Below are positions 32,450 to 41,646 of a stretch of 64,000 nucleotides of DNA, piece after piece. The translations under genes were made by a program, and so were the position numbers. Below the pieces are notes generated by a model. It was not told where the DNA came from. It saw only the letters and a list, made by a program, of their open reading frames with translations, and did not search any database. Positions within the stretch are counted from its first letter, which is position 1; the number at the start of each line of letters is the position of its first letter. Source of the DNA: Sedimenticola sp. (GTDB lineage Bacteria; Pseudomonadota; Gammaproteobacteria; Chromatiales; Chromatiaceae); contig JAMOLT010000048.1 in assembly GCA_027068915.1 (NCBI GenBank), positions 124,001-188,000 on the forward strand. The letters run 5' to 3'.

Positions 32450-34037
32450 ACTGCTGCGAATACTTCTGCTGCTGGGGCTGTTTCTGCCCTGTTACTCCCT
32501 GGCCGGAAAGGGTGAGATACGCTTCGTGGAAACCACGGTGGATCTCAAGGCCGACGGCAGTGCCGTGGTGCTATACCAGGTCCAGTGGCGGGTGACCACC
32601 GGGGCGATGCATGGCTTTTATTTTCAGGGCAATGACCGTCTGAAGGTGGGCATGGCCGTGGATCAGGCCGGTGCAGTGGACAGTCGCGGCAACAAGTACC
32701 GGCTGGATATCCGCAAGCTTTCCGGCGGCAAGTGGGACATTTTGCTGGCAGATGAACAGGGCGTGCCCGCAGGGCAGGCGCTAACCTTCAACCTGCCTTT
32801 CAGGACGGATTTTCATGGTGCGGGCTACCTGGGGCCGACCACGGCAGAAAATGGGCAGGAGCTGGTGTTCTTCAACTGGGCGCCGGTGCAGTGGGACGAA
32901 GCGGCCAATCAGGATCACTATACCCTGAAAATACTCACTCCCTACAAGCTGCCCGACGAACAGGTAAATCCCCGCAGTGTGGTGGATACGGAGCGCCTGA
33001 TTCTCACCGAGCCCTGGGTGAACGAAAAATATCTCATCGACTATCAGCGCGGCCCGAGCAACAGATTGCTGCTGGTGTTCCATAAAAACGACCCCGGCAA
33101 CCGCTTCCCTATGCAAGTGCAGTTCTACATGCCCGCAGGCTGGTTCGATCTGGCGGAAGTCCCGAAGAAAGGGGTGTCCGCCATGATGCCACAAGAAGCT
33201 GCTGATTCCGGCTCCAATTCCCTGTTGCTGGTTCTGGGCCTGGCGGTGATCGGTGCTTTCTTTGGCGTGGTAAAAGGAAAGCAGCGTTCCATGATTCAAG
33301 CCAGGGAAGGGCTGGATGATATCCGCTGGGAGAACCTGGACTGGACTCCGCCAAAACTGATTCTTTCCGAGTTCCGCAAGCCGGGAAAGGTCTGCAAGGA
33401 TCTGACGCCCCTGGAAGCGGCCTTCTATCTGGAAATTCCCTTCAAGCTCATCATTTCCGCCATGCTCAATTCCATGGTGCTGGAGGGATTTCTGAAGATC
33501 GAATCCGAGTCGCCCCTGAAGGTGAGGGTGCTGCAGCCCCCCAACCTGCATAAGCTGGATGAATACGAGCGCATGTTTTACGCCGCCCTGGAAGATGATG
33601 GCGAGCTATCCCAGGCGGAACTGGAGAACCTCATGAACGAGGCGGTGAAGAAGGTGCAGCTCAAGGCCTGGGATGCGGATATCGAAGCCACCCAGAATTA
33701 CTACCACAGGCAGGTCGAGGCTTTCGTGGCAGGGGCAGGCGTTGGCGCCGGGCAGATGAATGATGCGGATCGGTGGTACTACTGGTATCACAACCAGCAT
33801 CCCTACTATCACCATGCCTGGAGCCGGGAGCAGGGCGACCCGGCCAGGTATGCCACGGACATGCCGGTGACCACCGACCATATCATTCACGGCCCCCTGG
33901 ATACGGATATCGCCATGGAGCTGAATGTCTGCCATGACGCCTGTCATTCCGCCTGCCATAGCGCTTGCCACTCGGCCTGTCATTCCGCCTGCCACAGCGC
34001 CTGCCATTCGGCCTGTGTCAGTGGAGGATCACACTGA
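32442..34037 (+). CDS. DUF2207-like membrane protein with C-terminal Cys-His-Ser-Ala repeat
   Basis: 531-aa protein. A signal peptide (MAELLRILLLLGLFLPCYS) precedes a beta-rich extracytoplasmic domain (to ~240), one membrane span (LLLVLGLAVIGAFFGVVKG, ~247-267) and a cytoplasmic region with a winged-helix-like segment (ERMFYAALEDDGELSQAELE), the DUF2207 architecture. DUF2207 proteins usually end in a Gly-rich tail. Here the end is a strict four-residue repeat: eight cysteines, C497 to C525, every fourth residue, as CHDA once, CHSA six times, then C. A Tyr/His-rich stretch (WYYWYHNQHPYYHHAW) precedes it. The next gene is a radical SAM enzyme overlapping by one base, so the tail is its likely substrate. 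This is inference. Confidence 0.85.
   Translation: MAELLRILLLLGLFLPCYSLAGKGEIRFVETTVDLKADGSAVVLYQVQWRVTTGAMHGFYFQGNDRLKVGMAVDQAGAVDSRGNKYRLDIRKLSGGKWDILLADEQGVPAGQALTFNLPFRTDFHGAGYLGPTTAENGQELVFFNWAPVQWDEAANQDHYTLKILTPYKLPDEQVNPRSVVDTERLILTEPWVNEKYLIDYQRGPSNRLLLVFHKNDPGNRFPMQVQFYMPAGWFDLAEVPKKGVSAMMPQEAADSGSNSLLLVLGLAVIGAFFGVVKGKQRSMIQAREGLDDIRWENLDWTPPKLILSEFRKPGKVCKDLTPLEAAFYLEIPFKLIISAMLNSMVLEGFLKIESESPLKVRVLQPPNLHKLDEYERMFYAALEDDGELSQAELENLMNEAVKKVQLKAWDADIEATQNYYHRQVEAFVAGAGVGAGQMNDADRWYYWYHNQHPYYHHAWSREQGDPARYATDMPVTTDHIIHGPLDTDIAMELNVCHDACHSACHSACHSACHSACHSACHSACVSGGSH
33930..34016 (+). repeat. Tandem repeat encoding the (CHSA) tail
   Basis: Seven 12-base units plus a final Cys codon. 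The protein repeat is exact (one D for S in the first unit), but codons vary: TGC and TGT, CAT and CAC, and TCC, AGC and TCG all appear. This mix indicates that the amino-acid pattern is maintained by selection and not by recent DNA slippage. Confidence 0.9.
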
Positions 34038-35479
34038 TGAGGATGATGCAAAAAGCACGGCGTTTTCTGCATCCGGATGAGCAGACCAGCCTGTCCACAA
34101 ATGAGGATGCCCCTTTTCCCGAGCTGTCCTGGGTGGATGAGTTCATCCGCAACGTCAGCCCTTATATCTTCGTGCGAACCGAAGACAACATCCTCATCAA
34201 GCGTCCCAACCAGGCGCAGAAGCTCAATGCCCAAGGAGCGCAGATACTCAAATTTCTCCTCGATGGCGGCAGCATCGCCGGGGTGGTGAAAGGGCTGGAC
34301 GGCGATCACAGCAAACTGGAGCAGGTGGCCCTGTTCCTTCATGGGGTGCGTGGTTTTCTGGAGGGCCATATCAACGCTGATTCCGGCCATCCGGGGGTGG
34401 AGGTGGAGGTGTTCAACCGGCGTTTCTCCGATCTGCCCATCCTTTCCGAGCTGGCCATCACCTACAAATGCAACCTGCGTTGCGTGTTCTGCTATGCGGG
34501 TTGTAACTGCACCACTCAGCCGGTGAACGATGAGAAGGTCATGACGGTGACCGAAATCAAAACCGTACTGGACAAACTCTGGCATGAAGGCAAGGTGCCT
34601 TCCGTGAGCTTTACCGGTGGCGAGCCAACCCTGCACAAGCAATTGCCGGAACTGATCAAACATGCCAAGGATCTGGGCATGCGCGTGAACCTCATCACCA
34701 ACGGCACCCGCATCAACGGGGATTTGGCGCAGTGGCTGGCCGATGCCGGGCTGGACTCGGCCCAGGTGAGCCTGGAAGGCACCAGCGCGGAGATCCATAA
34801 CCTGGTCACCCAGGGGCAGTCATCCTTCGACAAAACCGTTGCGGCGGTGGGACACCTGAAGACCGTGGGCATCCGCGTGCACACCAATACCACCATCAAC
34901 CGCATGAACGTCCACGAGATGCCGGACATGCCGCGCTTCGTGCGCGAAGTGCTGGACAACGAGCGCTTCAGCATGAACCTGCTGGTGCCCACGGGCAGCG
35001 CCGTGGTGCATCCGGATCTCATCGTGCGCTATAGCGAAATCGGTGGTTGGCTGGGGAAGATCCAGGCGCAGAGCAAGACCCATGATGTGGAGTTTCTCTG
35101 GTATTCCCCCACCCCCATGTGCATGTTCAATCCCATTCCCGCCGGCCTGGGCAACCATGGCTGCAGCGCCTGTGACGGACTGATCTCCGTGGCCCCCAAC
35201 GGCTCGGTGATTCCCTGCGCCTCCTACGATGACGAAGTGGGCAGCCTGCTGGATAATGATCTGGTGGATGTGTGGAACAGCAACAAGGCCAAAGGTTACC
35301 GGGACAAGGCCCTGGCCCATCCCCAATGCCGGGAATGCAGCCAGTTCGACATTTGCAACGGCGCCTGCCCTTTGTACTGGCGGGAGCTGGGTTTCGACGA
35401 GCTGGAAGCACATAACGGATTCGCCAAGGCCGAAGCCAGGGGCTATGTGCGTGTGCGGGACAGGGAGGAAGGCGGATGA
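34037..35479 (+). CDS. Radical SAM/SPASM enzyme with PqqD-like N-terminal domain
   Basis: 480-aa enzyme; the ATG at 34037 shares a base with the previous stop and follows GGAGGA. Residues ~35-115 look like a PqqD/RiPP recognition element (YIFVRTEDNILIKRPN, LNAQGAQILKFLLDGGS). The radical SAM cluster motif is CNLRCVFC (C145, C149, C152), followed by an extra CNC. SFTGGEPTLHKQL is the GGEP motif. A SPASM region with auxiliary-cluster cysteines runs from C376 (HGCSACDGLISVAPNGSV) to CRECSQFDICNGACPLYW. This is the layout of peptide-maturing enzymes such as PqqE and sactipeptide synthases. The CHSA tail encoded upstream is the obvious candidate substrate; the product chemistry is unknown. Confidence 0.93.
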   Translation: MRMMQKARRFLHPDEQTSLSTNEDAPFPELSWVDEFIRNVSPYIFVRTEDNILIKRPNQAQKLNAQGAQILKFLLDGGSIAGVVKGLDGDHSKLEQVALFLHGVRGFLEGHINADSGHPGVEVEVFNRRFSDLPILSELAITYKCNLRCVFCYAGCNCTTQPVNDEKVMTVTEIKTVLDKLWHEGKVPSVSFTGGEPTLHKQLPELIKHAKDLGMRVNLITNGTRINGDLAQWLADAGLDSAQVSLEGTSAEIHNLVTQGQSSFDKTVAAVGHLKTVGIRVHTNTTINRMNVHEMPDMPRFVREVLDNERFSMNLLVPTGSAVVHPDLIVRYSEIGGWLGKIQAQSKTHDVEFLWYSPTPMCMFNPIPAGLGNHGCSACDGLISVAPNGSVIPCASYDDEVGSLLDNDLVDVWNSNKAKGYRDKALAHPQCRECSQFDICNGACPLYWRELGFDELEAHNGFAKAEARGYVRVRDREEGG

Positions 35480-36414
35480 ATGTGGCCAATGCGCGTGACG
35501 CCGTGGTGTTCTGGCTCTGGCGTGACATGCCGTATCGCAAGCGCATGTTCATCAGCTTTGCTTTGATCATCCTCGGCTTCCTGTTGCAGTGGTATTCGGG
35601 GGAGATCTTCAGCGGGGTGATCCCCCTGGTTGCGGGCAACGCCCTGCTGTTGGTACGCGGCTATGACAATCGCGTGGAGTTCAAGGGGTTCGATCCCCGC
35701 CAACAGTGGCAAAAGGTGGAGCATGTCCGCCTGGGGGAACTGGGAGAGTTTGACAAAAAAATCCGGCGCTGGGACCGCAGTTTCATCGACATCACCAATG
35801 GCTTTGGAAAAGCGACCTTTGTCGTCCTGCTGTTGGTTCTGTGGATGATGTTCCTGTTCTTCACCAGCGAAACCCGTTATTCCGGGCTGGTGGTGATCCC
35901 TATGGACATGGCCATTCTGTTTCTGCCCCACTGGTTCACCGGCACCCGGCGGATTCTGCGTATGCCGGGGTTGCTGGTCAAGGCCGAGACCCTGGAGAAG
36001 GTACTGGATGAAATCGATTCCGGGGCGCCGGGAGGCAAGGTGGATGTGCTCATGCTGCTCAAGGGCGGGGAAAGCAAGCTGCCGGAAGATATCAAGATCC
36101 GGGTTGTGCCTGAAAAAGCGCCGGAGGAGTTTCTGGGCCTGTACGGGCAGGTGGTGATCAATGCGGTGCAGGGAAAATCCTACCCGTATTTCTATGCGGT
36201 GCTGGTGGCCCGACCCGGTCTGGGTTTGAAGGCACTGGCGGAAAAACTGCAGCCGCCGGAAAATATTGTAGCGGAATTCAAGGAAAAAGACGGCGTGGAG
36301 ATTCTCGTTCTCCGCCAGTTCACCACCAAGAGATCGGGTTACCATACACCGCCCAATCGGGTTCATGACATATTGCAGCTGGGTTTGGCGCAGATGCGCG
36401 CATTACTGAAATAA
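35476..36414 (+). CDS. Four-span membrane protein ending the radical SAM operon
   Basis: 312-aa protein not assigned to a family. Hydrophobic segments lie at about 25-42, 46-60, 112-131 and 138-156, with charged loops between. The C-terminal ~150 residues are soluble mixed alpha/beta (KVDVLMLLKGGESKLPEDIK, YPYFYAVLVARPGLGLKALA). It overlaps the radical SAM gene by 4 bp (ATGA) and is the last gene of the operon. No transporter or protease motif is seen. It may anchor or act on the CHSA protein. Confidence 0.75.
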   Translation: MNVANARDAVVFWLWRDMPYRKRMFISFALIILGFLLQWYSGEIFSGVIPLVAGNALLLVRGYDNRVEFKGFDPRQQWQKVEHVRLGELGEFDKKIRRWDRSFIDITNGFGKATFVVLLLVLWMMFLFFTSETRYSGLVVIPMDMAILFLPHWFTGTRRILRMPGLLVKAETLEKVLDEIDSGAPGGKVDVLMLLKGGESKLPEDIKIRVVPEKAPEEFLGLYGQVVINAVQGKSYPYFYAVLVARPGLGLKALAEKLQPPENIVAEFKEKDGVEILVLRQFTTKRSGYHTPPNRVHDILQLGLAQMRALLK

Positions 36415-36894
36415 AGACTCAGCGGCCAGATTGGCCGAAAATGGGATGTGTTTGGAATGGTCAGCTGAATGCGAGGTATTTTCCCACCCACAAATGAGCC
36501 TGAAAGCAGAAGCAAGTACCGCCATGGCTCCATCGGTTTTCAGTAACCGTTCATGAATTTTGTTGCATGGATTTTTACGGACCTTTTTTATTATTCGATT
36601 CGCCACTTTAGGTTGATGCCAGCAGAAAAGGTTGCCGCTTGCGTGTCTTCCAGAAATTGTCTCGGCTATTCTGCGGTTATCAATTCGTCAAGCTTTCATG
36701 ATGGCTTTCATCTCATCATGAATAAAGCACACATAAATACAGCTGCTTACGGACTCATTCCATGTTGGGCAAGCCGGACATGATCCGAAGCCCTGGAGAA
36801 CACAAATTTTCCGCAAAGTAAATGACTGTCTGCAGCCCGGCTGGGGCAAAATGGCGTATACTTCTGGCTATCAAATTCTACGCGATTTCTAACT
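36415..36894. other. Intergenic region after the radical SAM operon
   Basis: 480 bp, AT-richer than its neighbours. A short CGGCCA/TGGCCG hairpin (36423-36437) just after the stop may end the upstream transcript, though no T-run follows. A 76-codon frame (36553-36783) has no features and is not called. Nothing else is recognised, and the promoter of the next gene is not obvious. Confidence 0.55.
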
Positions 36895-37251
36895 ATGTTG
36901 AAGAGCACACAACTTGTCCTGGCGCTGTTGCTGCTATGGAGCTTCCAGGCCCAGGCTAGCACAGAGGAGCAAACCCAAAGCCTGGAGAAAATGGGCCAAC
37001 TGAATGGAGTCGCCTTGGGCTGCCGTTATTTCGATCAGGTCAAGGCCATTAAGAAAGCCTTGGTGCAGGCCTTGCCCAAACGCAGGGAACTGGGCCGGAC
37101 TTTCGAGGCGGTCACGGACCAGACCTACCGGGAGTTTGTCGCCTCGAAGGCGGCTTGCCCCTCGCCGGACGTATTTGCTACGGACCTGGAAGCCGCGATT
37201 CAGAATCTGAACCGGAATTTCTCCCCTGAACTGCAATCTCCCGACAAGTGA
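36895..37251 (+). CDS. Small exported hypothetical protein
   Basis: 118 aa with a clear signal peptide (MLKSTQLVLALLLLWSFQAQA, cut before STEEQ). The mature ~97 residues are helical with two cysteines (LGCRYF, AACPSPD) that could form a disulfide. Its stop overlaps the ATG at 37251, so it is coupled to the ZnuA-Sco1 fusion gene. The family is not recognised. A helper role in periplasmic metal or redox handling is a guess from context. Confidence 0.7.
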   Translation: MLKSTQLVLALLLLWSFQAQASTEEQTQSLEKMGQLNGVALGCRYFDQVKAIKKALVQALPKRRELGRTFEAVTDQTYREFVASKAACPSPDVFATDLEAAIQNLNRNFSPELQSPDK

Positions 37252-37265
37252 TGGAAACCACCTGT

Positions 37266-38693
37266 ATGAAAAGAAGCCACTTTCTCATTCCGGCCACACT
37301 GGTGCTGTTGCTGCTTTTTGTCTCCGGCCCGGCTTCTTCCTCAGAGGATCAGCTGCGGGTGGTGGTCAGCATCAAACCCGTGCACTCCATATTGAGTGGC
37401 CTGCTCAAAGGCGTGGGAGAGCCGGAGCTGCTCGTTGAAACCGGCAAGACGCCATATGGCCAGACCTTGACGCCAGGGCAAAAGCAAAGCCTGAAGACCG
37501 CCGACCTGATCGTGTGGGTGGGGCCGGAGCTGGAAAAATTCCTGGTGGAACCCCTGGGGCAAGCGCCGGAAGATCCTCGCATCGTTACCTTGCTGGATCG
37601 CCCCGAACTCAAAATTCTTCCACAGCGGCAGGACGACAATGCCCGCGATCCGCATTTCTGGCTGGACAGCCGCAATGCCATTCTTCTCATCGATCTGCTC
37701 ACCAGGGAGCTGATGATCCTCGATCCGGCGCGCAGCCACTTATACAAGCGCAACCGCGATGCCGTACACAACAGAATCGCCAAGCTGGATCGCCAACTCG
37801 AATACGGCTATCGCGGACTGCAGGGCGGCGTGGTGCTTGCCTATTTCGATACCCAGCAATATTTTGAGCAGGCCTATGCCCTCAAGGTGACGGGGGTGCT
37901 TACGCCTTCGCCCGAAGTTGCCGTCAGTGGGGCGCAGTTGCTGAAAGAAAGGGCGTTGCTAGCGGAAAACCGTTATGCCTGCCTGCTTACAGAAGCAAAT
38001 ATGCCAATGCCAGAACTGTCCTTGCTCACAGATGGCCTTGCAGCAGATGTAGTGGAGCTGGACAGCTTTGGCAGCAAGTTGCAGCCAGGTGAGGATCTCT
38101 ATCTCGACCTGATGAAGAACAACACCCGCCTGATCAAACAATGCATACAGAAAAAACCCATTGCCAAAGGAGCGTCGGAAAACGGAGCCGAGGCGGCTGG
38201 CATCCGCGAGATCGGCGGCAAGTTCATGCTGACGGATCATCACGGCAAAATAGTGACGGAAAAAGACCTGCTGGGAAAATACCAGCTGATTTACTTCGGT
38301 TACACGTTCTGCCCGGATGTCTGCCCCTCCTCGTTAAGCGTGATTTCCACTGCCCTCAAACGCCTTGGAGAAAAGGCGAAAAGGATTCAGCCCTACTTCA
38401 TCACCGTGGATCCACAGCGGGACACCCAGGAAATCATGGCCAACTATGTTGCCTACTTCCACAAGGACATGATCGGCCTGCGGGGCAGCCAGGCCATGAC
38501 TGACAGGATCGTCAAAAACTACAATCTGGTGGTCGAAAAAGTGCAGAAAGAGGGAGGCGGGCCTGACGACTATATTATGGACCACACCGCCAGCGTGTTC
38601 CTGATCGCGCCGGACGGCACCTTCATCACCAAATTCGCCCACGGCATCTCACCAACGCAATTGGTGGAAAAGCTCAACGAATATGTAAAGTAG
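37266..38693 (+). CDS. ZnuA-like metal-binding protein fused to Sco1/SenC domain
   Basis: About 475 aa, exported. I start at the ATG at 37266 (MKRSHFLIPATLVLLLLF), which has a basic signal peptide; ATG 37251 is possible. Residues ~30-290 match the zinc/manganese ABC-transporter solute-binding family: His in VSIKPVHSILSGL, His in DPHFWLDSRN and a terminal Asp. The usual third His (HDAYxYF) is replaced: LAYFDTQQYFEQ. Residues ~305-475 are a Sco1/SenC thioredoxin-fold domain with the copper ligands CPDVC and His in DHTAS. Sco1 delivers copper to cytochrome oxidase or protects against peroxide. No permease or ATPase is adjacent. Confidence 0.9.
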   Translation: MKRSHFLIPATLVLLLLFVSGPASSSEDQLRVVVSIKPVHSILSGLLKGVGEPELLVETGKTPYGQTLTPGQKQSLKTADLIVWVGPELEKFLVEPLGQAPEDPRIVTLLDRPELKILPQRQDDNARDPHFWLDSRNAILLIDLLTRELMILDPARSHLYKRNRDAVHNRIAKLDRQLEYGYRGLQGGVVLAYFDTQQYFEQAYALKVTGVLTPSPEVAVSGAQLLKERALLAENRYACLLTEANMPMPELSLLTDGLAADVVELDSFGSKLQPGEDLYLDLMKNNTRLIKQCIQKKPIAKGASENGAEAAGIREIGGKFMLTDHHGKIVTEKDLLGKYQLIYFGYTFCPDVCPSSLSVISTALKRLGEKAKRIQPYFITVDPQRDTQEIMANYVAYFHKDMIGLRGSQAMTDRIVKNYNLVVEKVQKEGGGPDDYIMDHTASVFLIAPDGTFITKFAHGISPTQLVEKLNEYVK

Positions 38694-38768
38694 CCAATAT
38701 ATTGCTGCCGGGTTACTAAGAATCCAGCTTCTGCGGGCGCCTGCAATTTCGAGTGCCTCAACCAGGGA

Positions 38769-40673
38769 ATGCTGCAGACGCATCTGCTAAGAATGGAATG
38801 CAAACACAAGAAAAAACTGCCGGTCTGCGCGCTGCCTTGGGCACTTCTCTTTCTGGCAGTGTCGGTAGGGGTTTATGGCTGCACGCCGCAGGGGCATGAC
38901 TATCGCGGAGTTGCTGATATTTCCGATCAGTTTGCGTATGCGCATACACTGAATGAAAACCTTGATCCGCTTACCTTGCTGTCCGGGCGGGATGGCCTGG
39001 AATTCAAACCTATAGCTCCTCCGGAAGACATCAAGTTTCGCTATGACATTTGGCTGAAGGCGACATTGGATCCACAGGCCATTGGCTTTGTGGCAACGGT
39101 GCTGGAATTTCCCGTGTATATGCTCGGCAAGGTGGATGTCTGGTTCAAGACATTCGACGGCAAGTTGATTCACCAGCACGCCGGAGCATGGTATCCCTAC
39201 AATGAACGCCCGCTCAAACATGACGGAGTGGCATTTCGTCTGCCGGAAAATAGCAAGGATGCCATTTCTCTGGTTGTGCGCATCAGAACAGGCACACCGA
39301 TCAACTTCAGTGCGATGTTATGGGCTGAGGAGCAATGGCAGCACTATTCCCACAACAAGCGTGCATGGTATGGGGCGTTTGTTGGCGCGATGCTGGCGCT
39401 CATGCTTTACAACCTGTTTTTGGCCTTGACCCTGAAAGATGCATCCTATCTATACTATGTCGGTTACATGCTCTGCATGTTGTTTACCGTCTTGTTTTAT
39501 AGCGGCCTTTCAGAAGAATATTTCTGGCCGGCAGGAAAAACCACCACTTATGTTCTGATGGTTGCGGGAATCGCTTCATTTTTCGGCGTTGCTTTTGTCA
39601 ACCGCTTTTTGGATATCAAAACACACAAGCGGTGGCTGTATATTGTATCTACCTTGGCTACCGCATATGCCGCAGCGTTGGGAATCGGTCTGTCTTGGCA
39701 TATATATCTTGCGCCGGCTGCTATTGCGGGCAATGTGATGCATGGGCTGTCATTGCTAGGGGCGAGCTATTATATCGGCATTTCCATCGTAGCCTATTTC
39801 CAAGGCATCAGGCAGGCACGGTTCCTGGCTTTGGGAATGTCTATCATGGTAGTGACCTTGGTGCTTTACTATCTCAGCACCTATGGCCTGATCAGATATG
39901 ACCGCTACCTGTACCATGTGCTGGAAATAGGGATACTTGCAGAAGCTTTACTCATGTCTCTGGCACTGTCGGACAGAATAAAGATTTTGGCGGAAGAAAA
40001 GCAGGCATTGGATAACAAATACGCCCAAATTCAGAGACAATTTTCCTGGGAGATTATTGGCATAGAAGAAGCCGGGAAGAAAAAATATGCTTCCATTCTC
40101 CATGACAGCGTGGGACATGGCCTGCTGGTATTGAAACAACACCTGGATGGCCTCTTAAAAAAACAGACCGAAGCCACCGCCATCAGAGATATCAAGCGCA
40201 TGAAACAACAGTGTACGGAAGTAATGGATGAAGTGCGTAGCCTTTCTCACGATCTACACCCCCACTTGTTGAGGAACCTGGGCTTGCGGACGGCACTGCT
40301 TTCCATACTGAAACGGGCTTTTTCTTCATCAAATATCACCTGTTATTCGGATATCGATGAGGAATTGCCGGCAATGGCGAAGGAGGCGGAAATGGCCATA
40401 TACCGGATCACCCAGGAGGCAATAAGCAACATCCTGAAACATGCCTGTGCCAGTGAAGTTTATTATTCACTGCATGTGAATAATCACGAGGTTCACATGG
40501 AAATCAAGGATGATGGTATTGGCTTTGGTAAGGGGGCGGTAGCTGGTGGGCTGGGGCTGAAAATGATGAAAGGACATACGCAGTTGCTGTCAGGAAGACT
40601 GGATCTGGATAGTCAAGAGAATGTGGGAACGAAGGTCTGCCTTACGATCCCTCTGGCGCCAAAACACTCTTGA
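38769..40673 (+). CDS. 7TM-type sensor histidine kinase
   Basis: 634-aa membrane kinase of the 7TMR-DISM group. A lipobox-like segment (SVGVYGCTPQ) ends the leader. An extracytoplasmic beta-rich 7TMR-DISM domain follows (~45-190), then seven hydrophobic spans (~195-400), a short coiled linker and a NarL-type kinase core. Key sites are the H-box ILHDSVGHGLLVLKQHL, the N-box TQEAISNILKHA and the DDGIGF G-box. The start may be ATG 38769 or the ATG eight codons on (MECKHKKK). Its convergent partner is the NarL-type regulator at 40781. The signal is unknown; relatives sense carbohydrates or envelope cues. Confidence 0.9.
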   Translation: MLQTHLLRMECKHKKKLPVCALPWALLFLAVSVGVYGCTPQGHDYRGVADISDQFAYAHTLNENLDPLTLLSGRDGLEFKPIAPPEDIKFRYDIWLKATLDPQAIGFVATVLEFPVYMLGKVDVWFKTFDGKLIHQHAGAWYPYNERPLKHDGVAFRLPENSKDAISLVVRIRTGTPINFSAMLWAEEQWQHYSHNKRAWYGAFVGAMLALMLYNLFLALTLKDASYLYYVGYMLCMLFTVLFYSGLSEEYFWPAGKTTTYVLMVAGIASFFGVAFVNRFLDIKTHKRWLYIVSTLATAYAAALGIGLSWHIYLAPAAIAGNVMHGLSLLGASYYIGISIVAYFQGIRQARFLALGMSIMVVTLVLYYLSTYGLIRYDRYLYHVLEIGILAEALLMSLALSDRIKILAEEKQALDNKYAQIQRQFSWEIIGIEEAGKKKYASILHDSVGHGLLVLKQHLDGLLKKQTEATAIRDIKRMKQQCTEVMDEVRSLSHDLHPHLLRNLGLRTALLSILKRAFSSSNITCYSDIDEELPAMAKEAEMAIYRITQEAISNILKHACASEVYYSLHVNNHEVHMEIKDDGIGFGKGAVAGGLGLKMMKGHTQLLSGRLDLDSQENVGTKVCLTIPLAPKHS

Positions 40674-40780
40674 AAGGAAGCACCCTAGTGTACTTTGCTA
40701 ATATTCCAACAATATCCATAAATAACAACCGCTTTTCTTTATTTTTTGGCAACTGGGTGAAATATCCGGGCTAGTATCCC

Positions 40781-41419
40781 CTACTCTGGCAGATTGTCCT
40801 TTGCAAACTGCACCAGCTGATGAACGCCCGTCAGCTCCAGCTTCCTGCAGATATTTGCGCGATGATTCTGCACAGTGCGGTAACTCACCTTCATCTCTGC
40901 AGCAATTTCCTTTGATGTCTTGAATGCCGCCACTGAGGAAAGAATAGCCCGTTCTGTCTGTGTAAGGGAAGCCAGCAACTCTTTACTCCCCTTGTCAGGA
41001 GCCATTGGTAAATGGCTGCCGAAGGAGGGGCTTATATACAAAGATCCTGTGCAAACAGCTTCCAGACAGGAAAGCAGGCTGCCACCTGCTTCGTCCTTCA
41101 ACACATAGGCGCTGGCACCCAGCGCTAGTGCTTTTTCAAGGTAGGCTTCATCATCATAGCTGGTGAGAATCACCACTAGCGTGTCTAGCTCTGTCCTCCG
41201 GATCTCTTGCAGCACACTTAAACCATCCAATACGGGCATTTCCAGATCCAGTAGCAAAATATCAGGTTGCAAATGCCTGAGCAGTTTCAATGCGGAAATA
41301 CCCGTTTCCGCTTCCCCCAGGATGTGGATCCAGGGAATTGTGGACAGGGCGTTGCGCACCCCAAGGCGGAACATAGGGTGGTCATCGGCGATAAGAAGGG
41401 TTTTTTTATCTCTATTCAT
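40781..41419 (-). CDS. NarL/LuxR-type response regulator
   Basis: 212-aa regulator; the ATG at 41419 (MNRDKKTLLIADDHPMF) is chosen over an upstream frame. The receiver has DD near the N-terminus and the phospho-acceptor Asp in LLLDLEMPVLDG, with K in YVLKDEAG. The C-terminal LuxR helix-turn-helix reads TSKEIAAEMKVSYRTVQNHR. It faces the sensor kinase gene tail to tail (107 bp apart) and is very likely its partner. Target genes are not evident. The adhesin-like gene lies 227 bp upstream and diverges, which makes it a candidate. Confidence 0.92.
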   Translation of the reverse strand: MNRDKKTLLIADDHPMFRLGVRNALSTIPWIHILGEAETGISALKLLRHLQPDILLLDLEMPVLDGLSVLQEIRRTELDTLVVILTSYDDEAYLEKALALGASAYVLKDEAGGSLLSCLEAVCTGSLYISPSFGSHLPMAPDKGSKELLASLTQTERAILSSVAAFKTSKEIAAEMKVSYRTVQNHRANICRKLELTGVHQLVQFAKDNLPE

Positions 41420-41646
41420 AATGAGTGGATTGTAAGAAAAAACAGGCAAGTGCTTCCGGCTCAAAAAAGGCCCGGAGCGAGCTGTTTGGTTCAAGCCGGA
41501 ATCTGGGCTGTGGCATCAGAACAGACATCCTGTCAGAGACTCTTTTATAAGTATAAGTGCTCAATTTAACAGGCAATGATGCCTAGATACAACGTTTTGG
41601 CGGATTGTTAGACTATGCGCAAATAAATACAACAAAGGAAGAGTAA

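Noticed and set aside
33930-34016. Short tandem repeat that might be a slippage-prone microsatellite
   Set aside because: Codons vary between units while the residues do not, so it is a protein repeat.
36553-36783. 76-codon frame after the radical SAM operon
   Set aside because: No features or ribosome site; AT-rich intergenic DNA.
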